Assembly (NCBI GenBank): GCA_964549155.1
Contig: CAZJUG010000007.1
Coordinates: 1 to 31,888 of the forward strand
Direction: 5' to 3'
Length of the DNA: 31,888 nucleotides
Origin: CAKZRD01 sp964549155
Lineage (GTDB): Archaea > Nanobdellota > Nanobdellia > Pacearchaeales > GW2011-AR1
In this document: positions 1 through 8,030 of the stretch, one piece after another
How positions within the stretch are numbered: position 1 is the first letter of the stretch
How the letters are laid out: every line of letters begins with the position of its first letter
Made by a program: the position numbers and the translations under genes
The notes under the pieces: generated by a model
What the model was told of the DNA's origin: nothing
Database searches by the model: none
The model's input: the letters and a program-made list of their open reading frames with translations, nothing else

Positions 1-33
1 AAGAAGAGGGGACAGAGATTATAAATTTATTTT

Positions 34-2373
34 TTAGAATAACTTTTCTTGTCTAGTCTCAGAGAAAACTTTTTCAGGATTTGTTCCAATTGTTTCTAAG
101 ATTGTCTTAGCTATAGGTTCTATTTGCTTTTTTATATAATGGTCATAATCTATTTGATTTTGTAAGTTCTGGATTGGTTCTGGACCTTTGGTAGTCATGT
201 AATACTCTATTCGATTTCCCTCTATCTTTTCTAATTTTCTGGCAGCTTTTACATGAGGGGGTGTTGTTTTTGTGTATTCTTCAAGTTCTTTTCTAATAGA
301 CTTTCGATAAACTAACTTTTTGTCTAGTTTTCCTTCTTTAATCTTTTTTATAACATCTCTTACAAAAGATGTTATGTCTTCTTTCTTAAAAATTTTCAGT
401 AATAATTCCTTCTGAAATTCTTGGGCTGCTTCTGTCCAGTCTCCCCTTATGGACTCCAATCCAGTAATATCTAATATTTCTTTCCCATTTTTATAGATTA
501 ATCCAGCATATCTTTTTTTTGCTCCTCTTTCTGTTTCAACATTTCTAGTTTTTGGAATCATAAATGAAATGTATAATTTGTCAAATTCTAAGTCTAAGTA
601 AGACCTTCTTGAATATTCTTTTTTAATGTACTCTTTATAAAAACTATTTATTTCTTCTGAGATTTCCTTTCCTAGTTTTTTTGAGTCTATTTGAGATTTA
701 TCTGTACAGACAAATAGTGAGTCTGTATCTCCATATATCACTCTATAGCCCATTTTTTCTATCTTATCCGAAGTCATATGGATTATTTGTCTTGCGAATG
801 CTGTTATTGCATTGGCCATTTCAAGATTAAAGTATCTGCAATTTGGATTTGCTAAAACTCCCCAGAAAGAATTCATAATAGTTTTTATTGCATAACTTGA
901 AAGTTCTCTTTTTTCTCTTTTTGCTTTTTCTCTAGCTTCGTAAAGTTTTTGAATCATTTCAGGCAGAATTCCTTCTTCATTTTTGAAAAAGGCATTATTT
1001 GGAGAGGTAATACAATTCTTTTCTTTTTTTTCTAGCTGTGATGAGGGGTCTATATTAAATGTTCTAATTATTGAGGGGTATAGAGATTTAAAATCTAAAA
1101 CTAGGACATTTGGATATATTCCTGAAGTGGGTTGAATTACAAAAGCTCCTTTTATTTTTTCTTGCTTTTTCTTAAAGAAGTTTGAAGGCGATACTAGTCC
1201 TTTCTTTCTCGCTTCTCTTATATACAATGAATCAAAACTGGCTATGGAAGCTGTTAATTTGTCTAGTTGCATTCCAGTGAGGTGGGCTCTTTCCATAGAT
1301 AGGGGGATTATGTTTGTTTTTTCTAAGATTTCATAGACTAATCGACAATCTTGCATATTATAATCTGCCAATTTTTTTACTTCTTCTTTTGTTCCATTAT
1401 AAAGTCTTTCTATTTCCAAATGTCTGTTTTTCCCACTTATTAATTTGGTTTTGTTTAGTAGTTGTTCTGCTACCTCTTCTAGTGCATAAGATTCAAAACG
1501 AATGTTTTTTATCATAGGGGCCTCTTTGATGAAAGGATCTTTTATCATATTCAATCCATCAAGAACTATTCTTCCAGGAATCTCCATGGAAGATTTTTTC
1601 AAAAAGTTTTTTTCAATCCTTATCTTAACTGGTCTGTTTGTTCTTCCCAAGTCAAATGTAATTTTATATTCATCAAATTTTTTCTTTAAATAATCAAAAT
1701 CAAAATCTATAAGATTCCATCCAGTAATTATATCTGGGTCTATTTCTTGTATCCTTTCCTTAAATTTTTTTAGGCATTCTCTTTCATCTTTACAAGATGT
1801 AATTCCATTTATTTTTTCTTTTGAAATCATCAAGACTTCTTTTATTTCTGAAGAATAGAGGCCTATACAGAATAATCTATTGCTTTCCTTACCAGACTCA
1901 ATATCCAGAGAGATTATTTTTGGTTTTATTTCCCCTTTAGATGGCTTTATTTTGGGTTGGTTATAGAATCTACCCACATCATCATTTTCTTCATAGTCTC
2001 CTTCTATTTCTAAGTAATCAAATAATTTTTCATCAATAATAAATCTCACCATAGGTTTTATATCCTGCTCAAATGTTTCTATTCCAAACTCCTTGATTTC
2101 CTCACCAATACCATTGAGGTGTTTTTGATTCTTAAAAATAATCTTTATTAATTTTTCTTCTTTAAAGTTTTTAAGTTCTGTTTTATTTATAACTACTTCT
2201 TTTTGAGGATCAACTTTTTCTAGTACTTTTTTGTCAGATTCTTTTATAAAAAAGTAGGGTTCGAATTTATGTTTTGAGGCAAAACTTTCTCCGTTTTCTA
2301 ATCTTCCGAATAACATCACATACCCTACTCCCTCAATTTCTTCATATGTTTTGTGAATTATTAGTCCTTTCAT
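34..2373 (-). CDS. polB: Family B DNA polymerase with 3'-5' exonuclease
   Basis: Replicative or repair DNA polymerase of 779 residues, the usual length of archaeal PolB. The exonuclease motifs are present: DIE at about residues 157-159, N220 with F224-D225 of Exo II, and YxxxD at about 338-342. The polymerase motifs are also present: DFKSLYPSII with D427, the KTIMNSFWG helix with K497, and YGDTDSLF with D549 and D551. All expected catalytic acids are visible, so the enzyme should be active in both functions. The motif B helix has Trp where Tyr is usual (SFWG rather than SFYG). The protein ends QEKLF, a possible truncated PCNA-interacting tail. It is divergent from FEN1, and a TATA box 21-32 nt before the ATG suggests leaderless transcription. 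Confidence 0.97.
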   Translation of the reverse strand: MKGLIIHKTYEEIEGVGYVMLFGRLENGESFASKHKFEPYFFIKESDKKVLEKVDPQKEVVINKTELKNFKEEKLIKIIFKNQKHLNGIGEEIKEFGIETFEQDIKPMVRFIIDEKLFDYLEIEGDYEENDDVGRFYNQPKIKPSKGEIKPKIISLDIESGKESNRLFCIGLYSSEIKEVLMISKEKINGITSCKDERECLKKFKERIQEIDPDIITGWNLIDFDFDYLKKKFDEYKITFDLGRTNRPVKIRIEKNFLKKSSMEIPGRIVLDGLNMIKDPFIKEAPMIKNIRFESYALEEVAEQLLNKTKLISGKNRHLEIERLYNGTKEEVKKLADYNMQDCRLVYEILEKTNIIPLSMERAHLTGMQLDKLTASIASFDSLYIREARKKGLVSPSNFFKKKQEKIKGAFVIQPTSGIYPNVLVLDFKSLYPSIIRTFNIDPSSQLEKKEKNCITSPNNAFFKNEEGILPEMIQKLYEAREKAKREKRELSSYAIKTIMNSFWGVLANPNCRYFNLEMANAITAFARQIIHMTSDKIEKMGYRVIYGDTDSLFVCTDKSQIDSKKLGKEISEEINSFYKEYIKKEYSRRSYLDLEFDKLYISFMIPKTRNVETERGAKKRYAGLIYKNGKEILDITGLESIRGDWTEAAQEFQKELLLKIFKKEDITSFVRDVIKKIKEGKLDKKLVYRKSIRKELEEYTKTTPPHVKAARKLEKIEGNRIEYYMTTKGPEPIQNLQNQIDYDHYIKKQIEPIAKTILETIGTNPEKVFSETRQEKLF

Positions 2374-2393
2374 TGATATTTAATGTGGAGAAT

Positions 2394-2405
2394 CTTTTAA
2401 ATACC
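2394..2405 (-). promoter_or_regulatory. TATA box for polB
   Basis: Reads GGTATTTAAAAG on the minus strand, 21-32 nt before the polB ATG. That spacing implies a leaderless or nearly leaderless transcript. Confidence 0.6.
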
Positions 2406-2465
2406 TTGAGTTATGCTTATTTTATATAGAATAACATTTATTAACTTGCTTTATTTCTAATCTAT

Positions 2466-3497
2466 ATGGGTGTACAGATATCTGAAATTGTAAATAGGAA
2501 AGAAATAGAACTTTCAGAGATGAAGGGGAAGGTTATTGCAATAGATGCAATGAATACTCTTTATCAGTTTTTGACAACAATTAGGCAATCTGACGGAACT
2601 CCATTGATGGATAAGAATGGAAAAATAACATCTCATCTATCGGGTCTATTCTATAGGAATATAGCCCTTTTAGAAGCAGGAATAAGACTTGTTTATGTTT
2701 TTGATGGAATCCCTTCTGATTTGAAGATGCAGGAGATAGAAAAGAGGAGAGAGAGAAAGATTGCGGCTAGTGAAAAATATGATGAAGCTAAAAGTGTTGG
2801 AGATGTAGTGAGTATGAGGAAATATTCCCAACAGACTGTAAAGGTTGATTCTGAAATAATTTCTGAAAGCAAGGAATTTTTAGATGCTCTTGGAATTCCA
2901 GTAGTTGTTTCGGTCAATGAGGGTGAAGCTGAAGCAGCTTTTTTAGTTCGGTCTGGAAAGGTTTGGGCCTCTGCATCCCAAGATTACGACTCTTTGCTTT
3001 ATGGAACTCCAAGGTTAATCAGAAATTTGACTCTTTCTAGGAAAAGAAGGAATTCTACTGGAATTCTGATTGATACAAAGATTGAGATTGTAGAATTACA
3101 AAATGTTTTGGATAATCTTCAGATTGATAAGGACCAGCTTATCTGTTTGGGGATAATTGTGGGTACTGATTTTAATCCTGGAGGAGTAAGAGGTATCGGT
3201 CAAAAAAGAGCTTTAGAAATTGTTCAAAAATATAAGTACCCTGTAAAAATCTTTGAATTTTTGGAAAACTCTGAAAAGTATGATGTAAACTTCAATTGGC
3301 AAGAAATATTTAAGGAGTTTAGAGAGTATCGTGGAGGTCAAGGAGAATTAGATCTTAATAAAAAAATAGACTTTGTAAACTTGAAAAATTTTCTTCTCAA
3401 GAGAGATTTTTCTGAGGAGAGAGTTAATAATGGTCTTGAGAGATTGAAGGTTTTGGAAGAGGAAAGAAAACAGACAGGCCTTAAGGATTTTTTTTAG
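2466..3497 (+). CDS. fen: Flap endonuclease 1 (FEN1/XPG family)
   Basis: Structure-specific nuclease that removes 5' flaps during Okazaki fragment maturation and repair. At 343 residues it is full length for archaeal FEN1. Visible motifs are the N-terminal AIDAMN with a catalytic Asp, VFDG, the acidic EGEAEAAFL segment, SASQDYDSLL, and the H2TH region GTDFNPGGVRGIG. The C-terminus QTGLKDFF is a good PIP box (Q-x-x-L-x-x-F-F), so PCNA docking is expected. It is divergent from polB. Its last 17 bp overlap the 3' end of the convergent membrane-protein gene at 3481-4230, which limits how freely either C-terminus can change. Confidence 0.97.
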   Translation: MGVQISEIVNRKEIELSEMKGKVIAIDAMNTLYQFLTTIRQSDGTPLMDKNGKITSHLSGLFYRNIALLEAGIRLVYVFDGIPSDLKMQEIEKRRERKIAASEKYDEAKSVGDVVSMRKYSQQTVKVDSEIISESKEFLDALGIPVVVSVNEGEAEAAFLVRSGKVWASASQDYDSLLYGTPRLIRNLTLSRKRRNSTGILIDTKIEIVELQNVLDNLQIDKDQLICLGIIVGTDFNPGGVRGIGQKRALEIVQKYKYPVKIFEFLENSEKYDVNFNWQEIFKEFREYRGGQGELDLNKKIDFVNLKNFLLKRDFSEERVNNGLERLKVLEEERKQTGLKDFF

Positions 3498-4230
3498 GTA
3501 CGTGAAATGCAAATTCTATTTTCTTGAATTCATTTTCAATTAAAAATTCTTTTTTAGATGCAAAATTATAAACTTTATATCCTTCTCCTTCTTCAATATC
3601 AATTTCGAAAAGATTCTTAGAAATCTCTTCAATATCATTTTCATCCTCACATTCAATCATTTCTTTAAATTTTTCTGGATGAATAAGTCCAATCCTATTC
3701 AAATAAATTAGTGCAGTCAAATCTGGTTCGTAGGTTGTTGGGCTGTTTGGTTTGGATATTCTAAAATCTTCTAAGGTTATTAGCAGATCGTCTTGATTCG
3801 CTTCAAGTTTAAGGTTTACCTCTCCACCTATTCTGCTGTATATGCCATACACTTTTAAGAATCTTTCTTTGTCTATATCTTCTGCAAGGGAATTTGATTT
3901 CTCTTTTAAGCATTTTCTGACTAAACTAGCTAAGTTCTCTCCAGATCTTTCTTCTATCCATTTTTCATAATCAAAGTAGGTCATTTTTGGACCAAAAATA
4001 GAAACCATACACTCTTCTCCGAGCTTGGTCATTCTATATTCTAAATCTTTTTTTTCTAATAGTAACTCTTCTGCGATTCCATATCCATTTAGTCTCTGTT
4101 GTGCTTTATTTTCTTGAGAGATAATAACATATAGAGAATAAATACTTAAAATTAAAACAAGAAGTACAAAGATAACTACTGAAAAGTCTGCTCTTTTATT
4201 TTTCATCTTTAAAAAATTGTTATTATTCAT
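3481..4230 (-). CDS. Class III signal-like membrane-anchored protein
   Basis: Unrecognised protein of 249 residues, last gene of a four-gene minus-strand operon starting at 5816. The N-terminus carries the basic KNKRAD motif followed by one long hydrophobic helix, the layout of archaeal prepilin-like (class III) signal sequences. The rest is a soluble acidic domain rich in Glu and Lys, predicted to lie outside the membrane. The ATG at 4230 overlaps the upstream gene by 8 bp. An internal ATG at 4206 would give MKNKRAD, which matches the N-termini of its neighbours and may be the true start. The 3' end overlaps FEN1 by 17 bp. Function is unknown; a minor pilin or pseudopilin-like role is inferred from N-terminus and neighbours only. 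Confidence 0.8.
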   Translation of the reverse strand: MNNNNFLKMKNKRADFSVVIFVLLVLILSIYSLYVIISQENKAQQRLNGYGIAEELLLEKKDLEYRMTKLGEECMVSIFGPKMTYFDYEKWIEERSGENLASLVRKCLKEKSNSLAEDIDKERFLKVYGIYSRIGGEVNLKLEANQDDLLITLEDFRISKPNSPTTYEPDLTALIYLNRIGLIHPEKFKEMIECEDENDIEEISKNLFEIDIEEGEGYKVYNFASKKEFLIENEFKKIEFAFHVPKKNP

Positions 4231-4834
4231 TTTTATCTTTTTCTGAGCATTCAGTCGGAATGTATTTAATTAATGCGAATGATTTTTCTGGGAAAAAGAA
4301 TGAATAGTCTCTTTCTAAATTTATTGTTCTAGAAAGCTCTGAAACACTTTTGTCTAGCCTTTTATTTTCTGGAAAACTTAAGTAGTATATTGTGTCTCCT
4401 TCGCTGTATCCACTAAATCCGTCTCCTAAATAGCTGATAGTATTATCTAAAATAAAGAAGTTAAAACAATTTTCTGTTGATTTTCTTTGTTCTTCTAGAT
4501 AAGATTCTAACCTCTTTTCTGAGATGGTGTATGCAGTATCTTCTTTGTTTGATATATCCTCCTTTTTAATTTTTTTTGCCAGATTATGGATTATATCGTA
4601 ATTATCTTTATTTTCATATTCACTCTCAAAAAATACAAACATTTGCCTTTGTTGTTCTGATTGATGAAAGGCTGTTGTCTCTGTTAATTTAACTTCTGGT
4701 TTTCCCTGGATGGTTTGTTGAACTGCTGTTTTCCCAAATCCGAATATAAAAAATAACAATAGGATGAAGGCTACTACTATTGAACCTATAAACCAACTTA
4801 ATGCACTTCCAGTCTGTGCTTTTCTAGACTTCAT
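4223..4834 (-). CDS. Class III signal-like membrane-anchored protein
   Basis: Protein of 203 residues beginning MKSRKAQTG and then a hydrophobic helix at about residues 14-32. This is the same layout as the other members of the operon. The soluble part contains a few cysteines (ENCFNF and TECSE) that could form a disulfide outside the cell. The ATG overlaps the upstream stop codon in an ATGA 4-bp junction, so the genes are translationally linked. No family was recognised. The prepilin-like N-terminus and operon position suggest a subunit of a cell-surface assembly, which is an inference. Confidence 0.82.
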   Translation of the reverse strand: MKSRKAQTGSALSWFIGSIVVAFILLLFFIFGFGKTAVQQTIQGKPEVKLTETTAFHQSEQQRQMFVFFESEYENKDNYDIIHNLAKKIKKEDISNKEDTAYTISEKRLESYLEEQRKSTENCFNFFILDNTISYLGDGFSGYSEGDTIYYLSFPENKRLDKSVSELSRTINLERDYSFFFPEKSFALIKYIPTECSEKDKNE

Positions 4835-5370
4835 TGAGATGCTCCTTTCTCTACTATTGATGTTTTGTATCCGTTATTGTTCGATGCAACTAATAAATAG
4901 ATTGACCAAACTTTTTTTTCTGTATTAGTCAAATCAAGGTAAACTACACTTTCTCTGGATTGGATGCAAAAGGGATAATTTGGAGTTTTTTTCCCTGCAG
5001 CTACCTTGCAATCTTCTTGGTATGAAATATGTCCTTGTAAGAATGATTTAATCTCTTTTTGTGTTTCATCATAAATTGTAATGTTAAATAAAAAAGGGCT
5101 ATTATCTGTGAACTGATTTTTGTTTAGATTGCAGAAAATTAAAAATTCTTCTTCAGACATTTCTAAAATTTCTTCATTAAGATATCCCTCCTGTACGATA
5201 CAATCCATTATTTTTTCTTGGAGCATCATTATCTCTTTATCTCTTGTGTCAATTATTGCTCCGAATCTAGATGTTACAACTATCACAATTGCTACCCCCA
5301 CAAATGCAATACATACAAACCACCAAAGTGAAAATACTTTTTCTCCAGCTTTTTTATTAAGTTTAATCAT
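4831..5370 (-). CDS. Class III signal-like membrane-anchored protein
   Basis: Protein of 179 residues with the N-terminus MIKLNKKAGEKVF followed by a strong hydrophobic helix (about residues 15-34) and a soluble domain. The soluble domain contains cysteines at positions suggestive of disulfides (MDCIVQ, IFCNL, EDCKVA, PFCIQ). It overlaps both neighbours by 4 bp ATGA junctions (5367-5370 and 4831-4834). KKAG before the helix matches the processing-site pattern of archaeal prepilin-like proteins. Function was not recognised. Confidence 0.82.
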   Translation of the reverse strand: MIKLNKKAGEKVFSLWWFVCIAFVGVAIVIVVTSRFGAIIDTRDKEIMMLQEKIMDCIVQEGYLNEEILEMSEEEFLIFCNLNKNQFTDNSPFLFNITIYDETQKEIKSFLQGHISYQEDCKVAAGKKTPNYPFCIQSRESVVYLDLTNTEKKVWSIYLLVASNNNGYKTSIVEKGASQ

Positions 5371-5816
5371 AGTATTGTTATGTGAAAAATTCCTTTAGTT
5401 AGTTTTCCATTTTTATCCATAATTTGATTTAAACGAGTCGTAGCTTCATCTGAGGTGTCGTCAATTTCTATAATTGAAAAATAAGGATAATTGAATCCTC
5501 CTTCGGGTTTTGCTTTCACTATGACTATTCCTTTCTCAGAATCTATCTTTATCAGTTTGTTTATTTCTTTTGGGTCTACTTCATTCTTGAGTGCAATTTC
5601 TATCAGGTCTGTAACATCTATTTGAAATTGCATCCCCGGTTCTGCACGATTTAATAGTAAGCCTATTTTCTTTGCATATATTTCTTCGTAAATTAGTGCA
5701 CTAGACGAAACTCTTTGAACAAATAGAAACATTACTGAAAAAAAGATTATGTTTAAAATTATAAAAATTACAACGGGGAGGGCAAGATTCTGTCCCCTCT
5801 TATTTATTTTTTTCAT
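5367..5816 (-). CDS. Class III signal-like membrane-anchored protein, first gene of operon
   Basis: Protein of 149 residues. It begins MKKINKRGQNLALP, the clearest class III type sequence in the window (basic segment, K-R-G-Q, then a hydrophobic helix). The remainder is a small soluble domain that alternates beta-like stretches (GIVIVKAKP, YFSIIEID). It heads a four-gene operon running to 3481, with three overlapping junctions. A TATA box at 5839-5846 sits 23-30 nt before the ATG. Major or minor pilin-like function is inferred, not shown. Confidence 0.83.
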   Translation of the reverse strand: MKKINKRGQNLALPVVIFIILNIIFFSVMFLFVQRVSSSALIYEEIYAKKIGLLLNRAEPGMQFQIDVTDLIEIALKNEVDPKEINKLIKIDSEKGIVIVKAKPEGGFNYPYFSIIEIDDTSDEATTRLNQIMDKNGKLTKGIFHITIL

Positions 5817-5838
5817 AGAATCTATTAGAATGAAGAAG

Positions 5839-5846
5839 TTATAAAT
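5839..5846 (-). promoter_or_regulatory. TATA box for the 5816-3481 operon
   Basis: TTTATAAC on the minus strand, 23-30 nt before the ATG at 5816. Confidence 0.55.
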
Positions 5847-5856
5847 TTATCTAAAA

Positions 5857-5867
5857 CTTTAAAAAGG
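5857..5867 (+). promoter_or_regulatory. TATA box for the SUMF1-like lipoprotein gene
   Basis: CTTTAAAAAGG, 20-30 nt before the ATG at 5887. It is about 10 bp from the oppositely oriented box for the neighbouring operon, so the two promoters are back to back. Confidence 0.55.
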
Positions 5868-5886
5868 CTAAACATTTTTTTATTTT

Positions 5887-6822
5887 ATGAGTGTGATTTC
5901 AAAATTGGCTATCCCCTTGCTTTCAGCAGGTTTAATCCTAAGTGGATGTTCTGGAGAGGATAAAAAATCTTCTGAGGGGATTGAAGGCAAGGTAAGTTCT
6001 GTTCAAAATGGGGGTTCTTCTTTAAGGAAGAATGGGTGGATGAGGAAAGTATTTCATTCAAGAAAAGAATATGTGGAGGACTTTGCTGGTTTGAACATGA
6101 AAATGATTTTGGTTCCAGGAGATGTTGTATCTATGCCGGATGGATCCTCTAAATATGTCGAGGATTTTTATATTGGAGAAACTGAAGTTTCTGTTAACCA
6201 ATTTCTTTCTTTTCTTGAGATTAGCCGCTATGATCCTAAAGATGGAAACATAGGTTTAAGTAAATCGGGACCGGGAAGTTTTTTGGATAAAGATTTTAAT
6301 CTTCCCGTAACTGGGACTAGTGTAAGAAATGCGGAACACATGGCTAGGTATCTGTCGATGAGAACTGGGAGGAACTATTCTTTACCTTCCTTATCTGAAC
6401 AAATCCTTGCTTCTTTTGGTCCTAGATTTGGATTCGATGGGTTGCCTGATAATTTAACTCCTAAAAATGCTAATCTTTTCTGGGGAGACTCTTCCGATTT
6501 ATTACCTGTTAAAAGTTTAGAGCCAAATATTCATGGACTCTATCATATGATTGGAAATGCTGGAGAGTTGGCAGTAGTCGATCAAGATCCCGATGAAATA
6601 AAGCGGGGATCTGGGAGGGGTCGTGAAGGCATAGCTCATGATGGGAGAATGTTTTCGATTAGTCCAAGTAGCCGTACTAGTAGAGAGGCTTTCGAAAAAG
6701 ATTATTCTGGGCAGGAGCCTGCTTTAGATTTGGTCAGATCAATGGGGCATTATTCATTGGATTATGTTTCGCCACGGAACACAGGATTTAGATTAGTCTC
6801 TCGACCGAAAAAAGAAGATTAA
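5887..6822 (+). CDS. SUMF1/FGE-fold lipoprotein lacking catalytic cysteines
   Basis: Protein of 311 residues. It has a signal peptide ending in a lipobox-like LILSGC, with Cys21 as the candidate lipidated residue, followed by a Ser/Gly-rich linker. From about residue 70 it matches the formylglycine-generating-enzyme (SUMF1) fold: VPGDVVSMPDG, YIGETEVSVNQFLSF, GLYHMIGNAGELAV, and the C-terminal NTGFRLV. True FGE enzymes carry two cysteines after the RGGSW segment. Here that region reads RGSGRG and has no cysteine, so sulfatase-activating chemistry is unlikely. A structural role, or binding of sugars or proteins, is more plausible, as in GldJ/GldK-type members. It stands opposite to the prepilin-like genes, and its stop overlaps the convergent gene by 3 bp. 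Confidence 0.85.
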   Translation: MSVISKLAIPLLSAGLILSGCSGEDKKSSEGIEGKVSSVQNGGSSLRKNGWMRKVFHSRKEYVEDFAGLNMKMILVPGDVVSMPDGSSKYVEDFYIGETEVSVNQFLSFLEISRYDPKDGNIGLSKSGPGSFLDKDFNLPVTGTSVRNAEHMARYLSMRTGRNYSLPSLSEQILASFGPRFGFDGLPDNLTPKNANLFWGDSSDLLPVKSLEPNIHGLYHMIGNAGELAVVDQDPDEIKRGSGRGREGIAHDGRMFSISPSSRTSREAFEKDYSGQEPALDLVRSMGHYSLDYVSPRNTGFRLVSRPKKED

Positions 6823-7892
6823 GCATAGCTTGCTATTTCAAAACCTGTTGATATGTCTTTCCTCCAAAATTCAAACCACTTTTTATTTGTGTCTTTTATA
6901 TTAGGTAAAATTTCTTGAAACCCTTTCATGTTATAATCTGTTAGGAAAATTCCTGCTGCAGAAGTTCCGTCTGAGAATAATCCATTTTTCTCATTCAGAT
7001 ATTTGGATTGTATCCAATCTCCTGCTTCTAATCCTATTCCTGCTCCCGCAGTTGCACCTATAAAAAATCCTTTTACTCCGGCGACATATCCTCCCCCTAT
7101 TGCTCCAACTGTTCCAGTAATTCCTGCTCCGATTAATGCTCCAGCAAGTGATGGTCTGACTTCCATAAAAACAATTGTTTTAGTGTCTGTAATATCTAAT
7201 TTTTCATTCAAGAAATTGTATGATTCTTCAGAACCTTTTACCATCTGTCCGCTAAGAATCGCCATTGTCTCTCCGTCGTAAGCATTCCTTAAAAAATCCC
7301 AGTAAGATATTTCGTGGTTTGGGACTTTATGTGATAAAAGGTATTGATTAAATCCTGATATCTCTTTTATGTTTAATTGTCCTTCTGCATTTCCAGTAAT
7401 TGTTTCATCGAATCTGATTCTTGAACAGACTACGGCGACTGCACCCAAGTCATTTCTTGTAGTCATTTCTCTATTAAATATGGAATAAGATCCTCTCCCA
7501 AGCATGTCCCAACAATCAGCCATTTCTCTTGCTAAAAGTGTCTTTATTTGCTGTTCTGCTTTGTCTTTATCTTTGCTAATTCTGTATGTGGAATACTTCC
7601 CTTCAGATGTTCCAAAGACTTCTTCACATTTTCCATTGAGTAGTGTATTCGTTGTTACACAAATTTTTTTTGTTTTACATTTAAGAGAAATTATGTCTTT
7701 TGAACTTATCATGTCCATTGTTTTCCCTTCTAAAATTGAACCTCTTAACATTGCGGATGTTTTACAGACTTCTCTATCTGTGTCCCCAGACCATGTAAGT
7801 TCTGAATAAAAAATTGCAAGCAATGTGAATGTGAGTACTACGATGATTATCCCAATAATCATGCTTGTTGAAATTTCTGCTTTTGTTTTCAT
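6819..7892 (-). CDS. Prepilin-like membrane protein with internal glycine-zipper segment
   Basis: Protein of 357 residues with a short N-terminus MKTKAEIS followed by a hydrophobic helix (about residues 10-30), then a soluble domain with several cysteines (REVCKT, LKCKTKKICV, NGKCEEV, ADCWDM). Between about residues 250 and 290 there is a Gly/Ala-rich hydrophobic stretch (GALIGAGITG, GAIGGGYVAG, GATAGAGIG) of the glycine-zipper type, which could form a helical hairpin in a membrane. It is the last gene of the operon starting at 8705, joined to the 46-codon gene by an ATGA overlap. Function unknown. The zipper could mean pore formation or helix packing, which is speculative. Confidence 0.82.
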   Translation of the reverse strand: MKTKAEISTSMIIGIIIVVLTFTLLAIFYSELTWSGDTDREVCKTSAMLRGSILEGKTMDMISSKDIISLKCKTKKICVTTNTLLNGKCEEVFGTSEGKYSTYRISKDKDKAEQQIKTLLAREMADCWDMLGRGSYSIFNREMTTRNDLGAVAVVCSRIRFDETITGNAEGQLNIKEISGFNQYLLSHKVPNHEISYWDFLRNAYDGETMAILSGQMVKGSEESYNFLNEKLDITDTKTIVFMEVRPSLAGALIGAGITGTVGAIGGGYVAGVKGFFIGATAGAGIGLEAGDWIQSKYLNEKNGLFSDGTSAAGIFLTDYNMKGFQEILPNIKDTNKKWFEFWRKDISTGFEIASYA

Positions 7893-8029
7893 ATTCCTGT
7901 TGATATTTTATTTATTAATAAATATACTGCAATTCCACAAACTACTGCAATTGCAATCCATATGAGAGTTTCTCCGATTGATGTGAGTCCTTCTGCTTCT
8001 GCCGATGATTTTTTGTTGAGTTTTTTCAT
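7889..8029 (-). CDS. 46-residue single-helix membrane protein
   Basis: Small gene that is easily missed. The product begins MKKLNKKSSAEAEGLTS and contains one hydrophobic helix (LIWIAIAVVVCGIAVYLLI) and a four- or five-residue tail. The start lies 1 bp from the upstream stop at 8031, and the stop overlaps the next ATG as ATGA, so it is clearly part of the operon. The basic KKLNKK lead resembles its class III neighbours, but almost nothing follows the helix. It may be a filament core subunit, an assembly adaptor, or a regulatory membrane peptide. It parallels the 54-residue gene at 12500-12664. Confidence 0.75.
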   Translation of the reverse strand: MKKLNKKSSAEAEGLTSIGETLIWIAIAVVCGIAVYLLINKISTGI

Positions 8030-8030
8030 T

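Noticed and set aside
1..33. Partial gene at the left edge
   Set aside because: Only a TATA-like TTTATAAT on the minus strand (18-27) is visible, probably the promoter of a gene beyond the edge. No coding sequence can be claimed.
1314..1693. Hydrophobic ORFs on the plus strand inside polB
   Set aside because: Shadows of the antisense polB frame: T-rich complement of Lys/Glu-rich coding sequence, with no promoter or RBS.
7003..7281. Pro/Ala-rich plus-strand ORF
   Set aside because: Mirror of the glycine-zipper codons of the minus-strand gene. No start signals.
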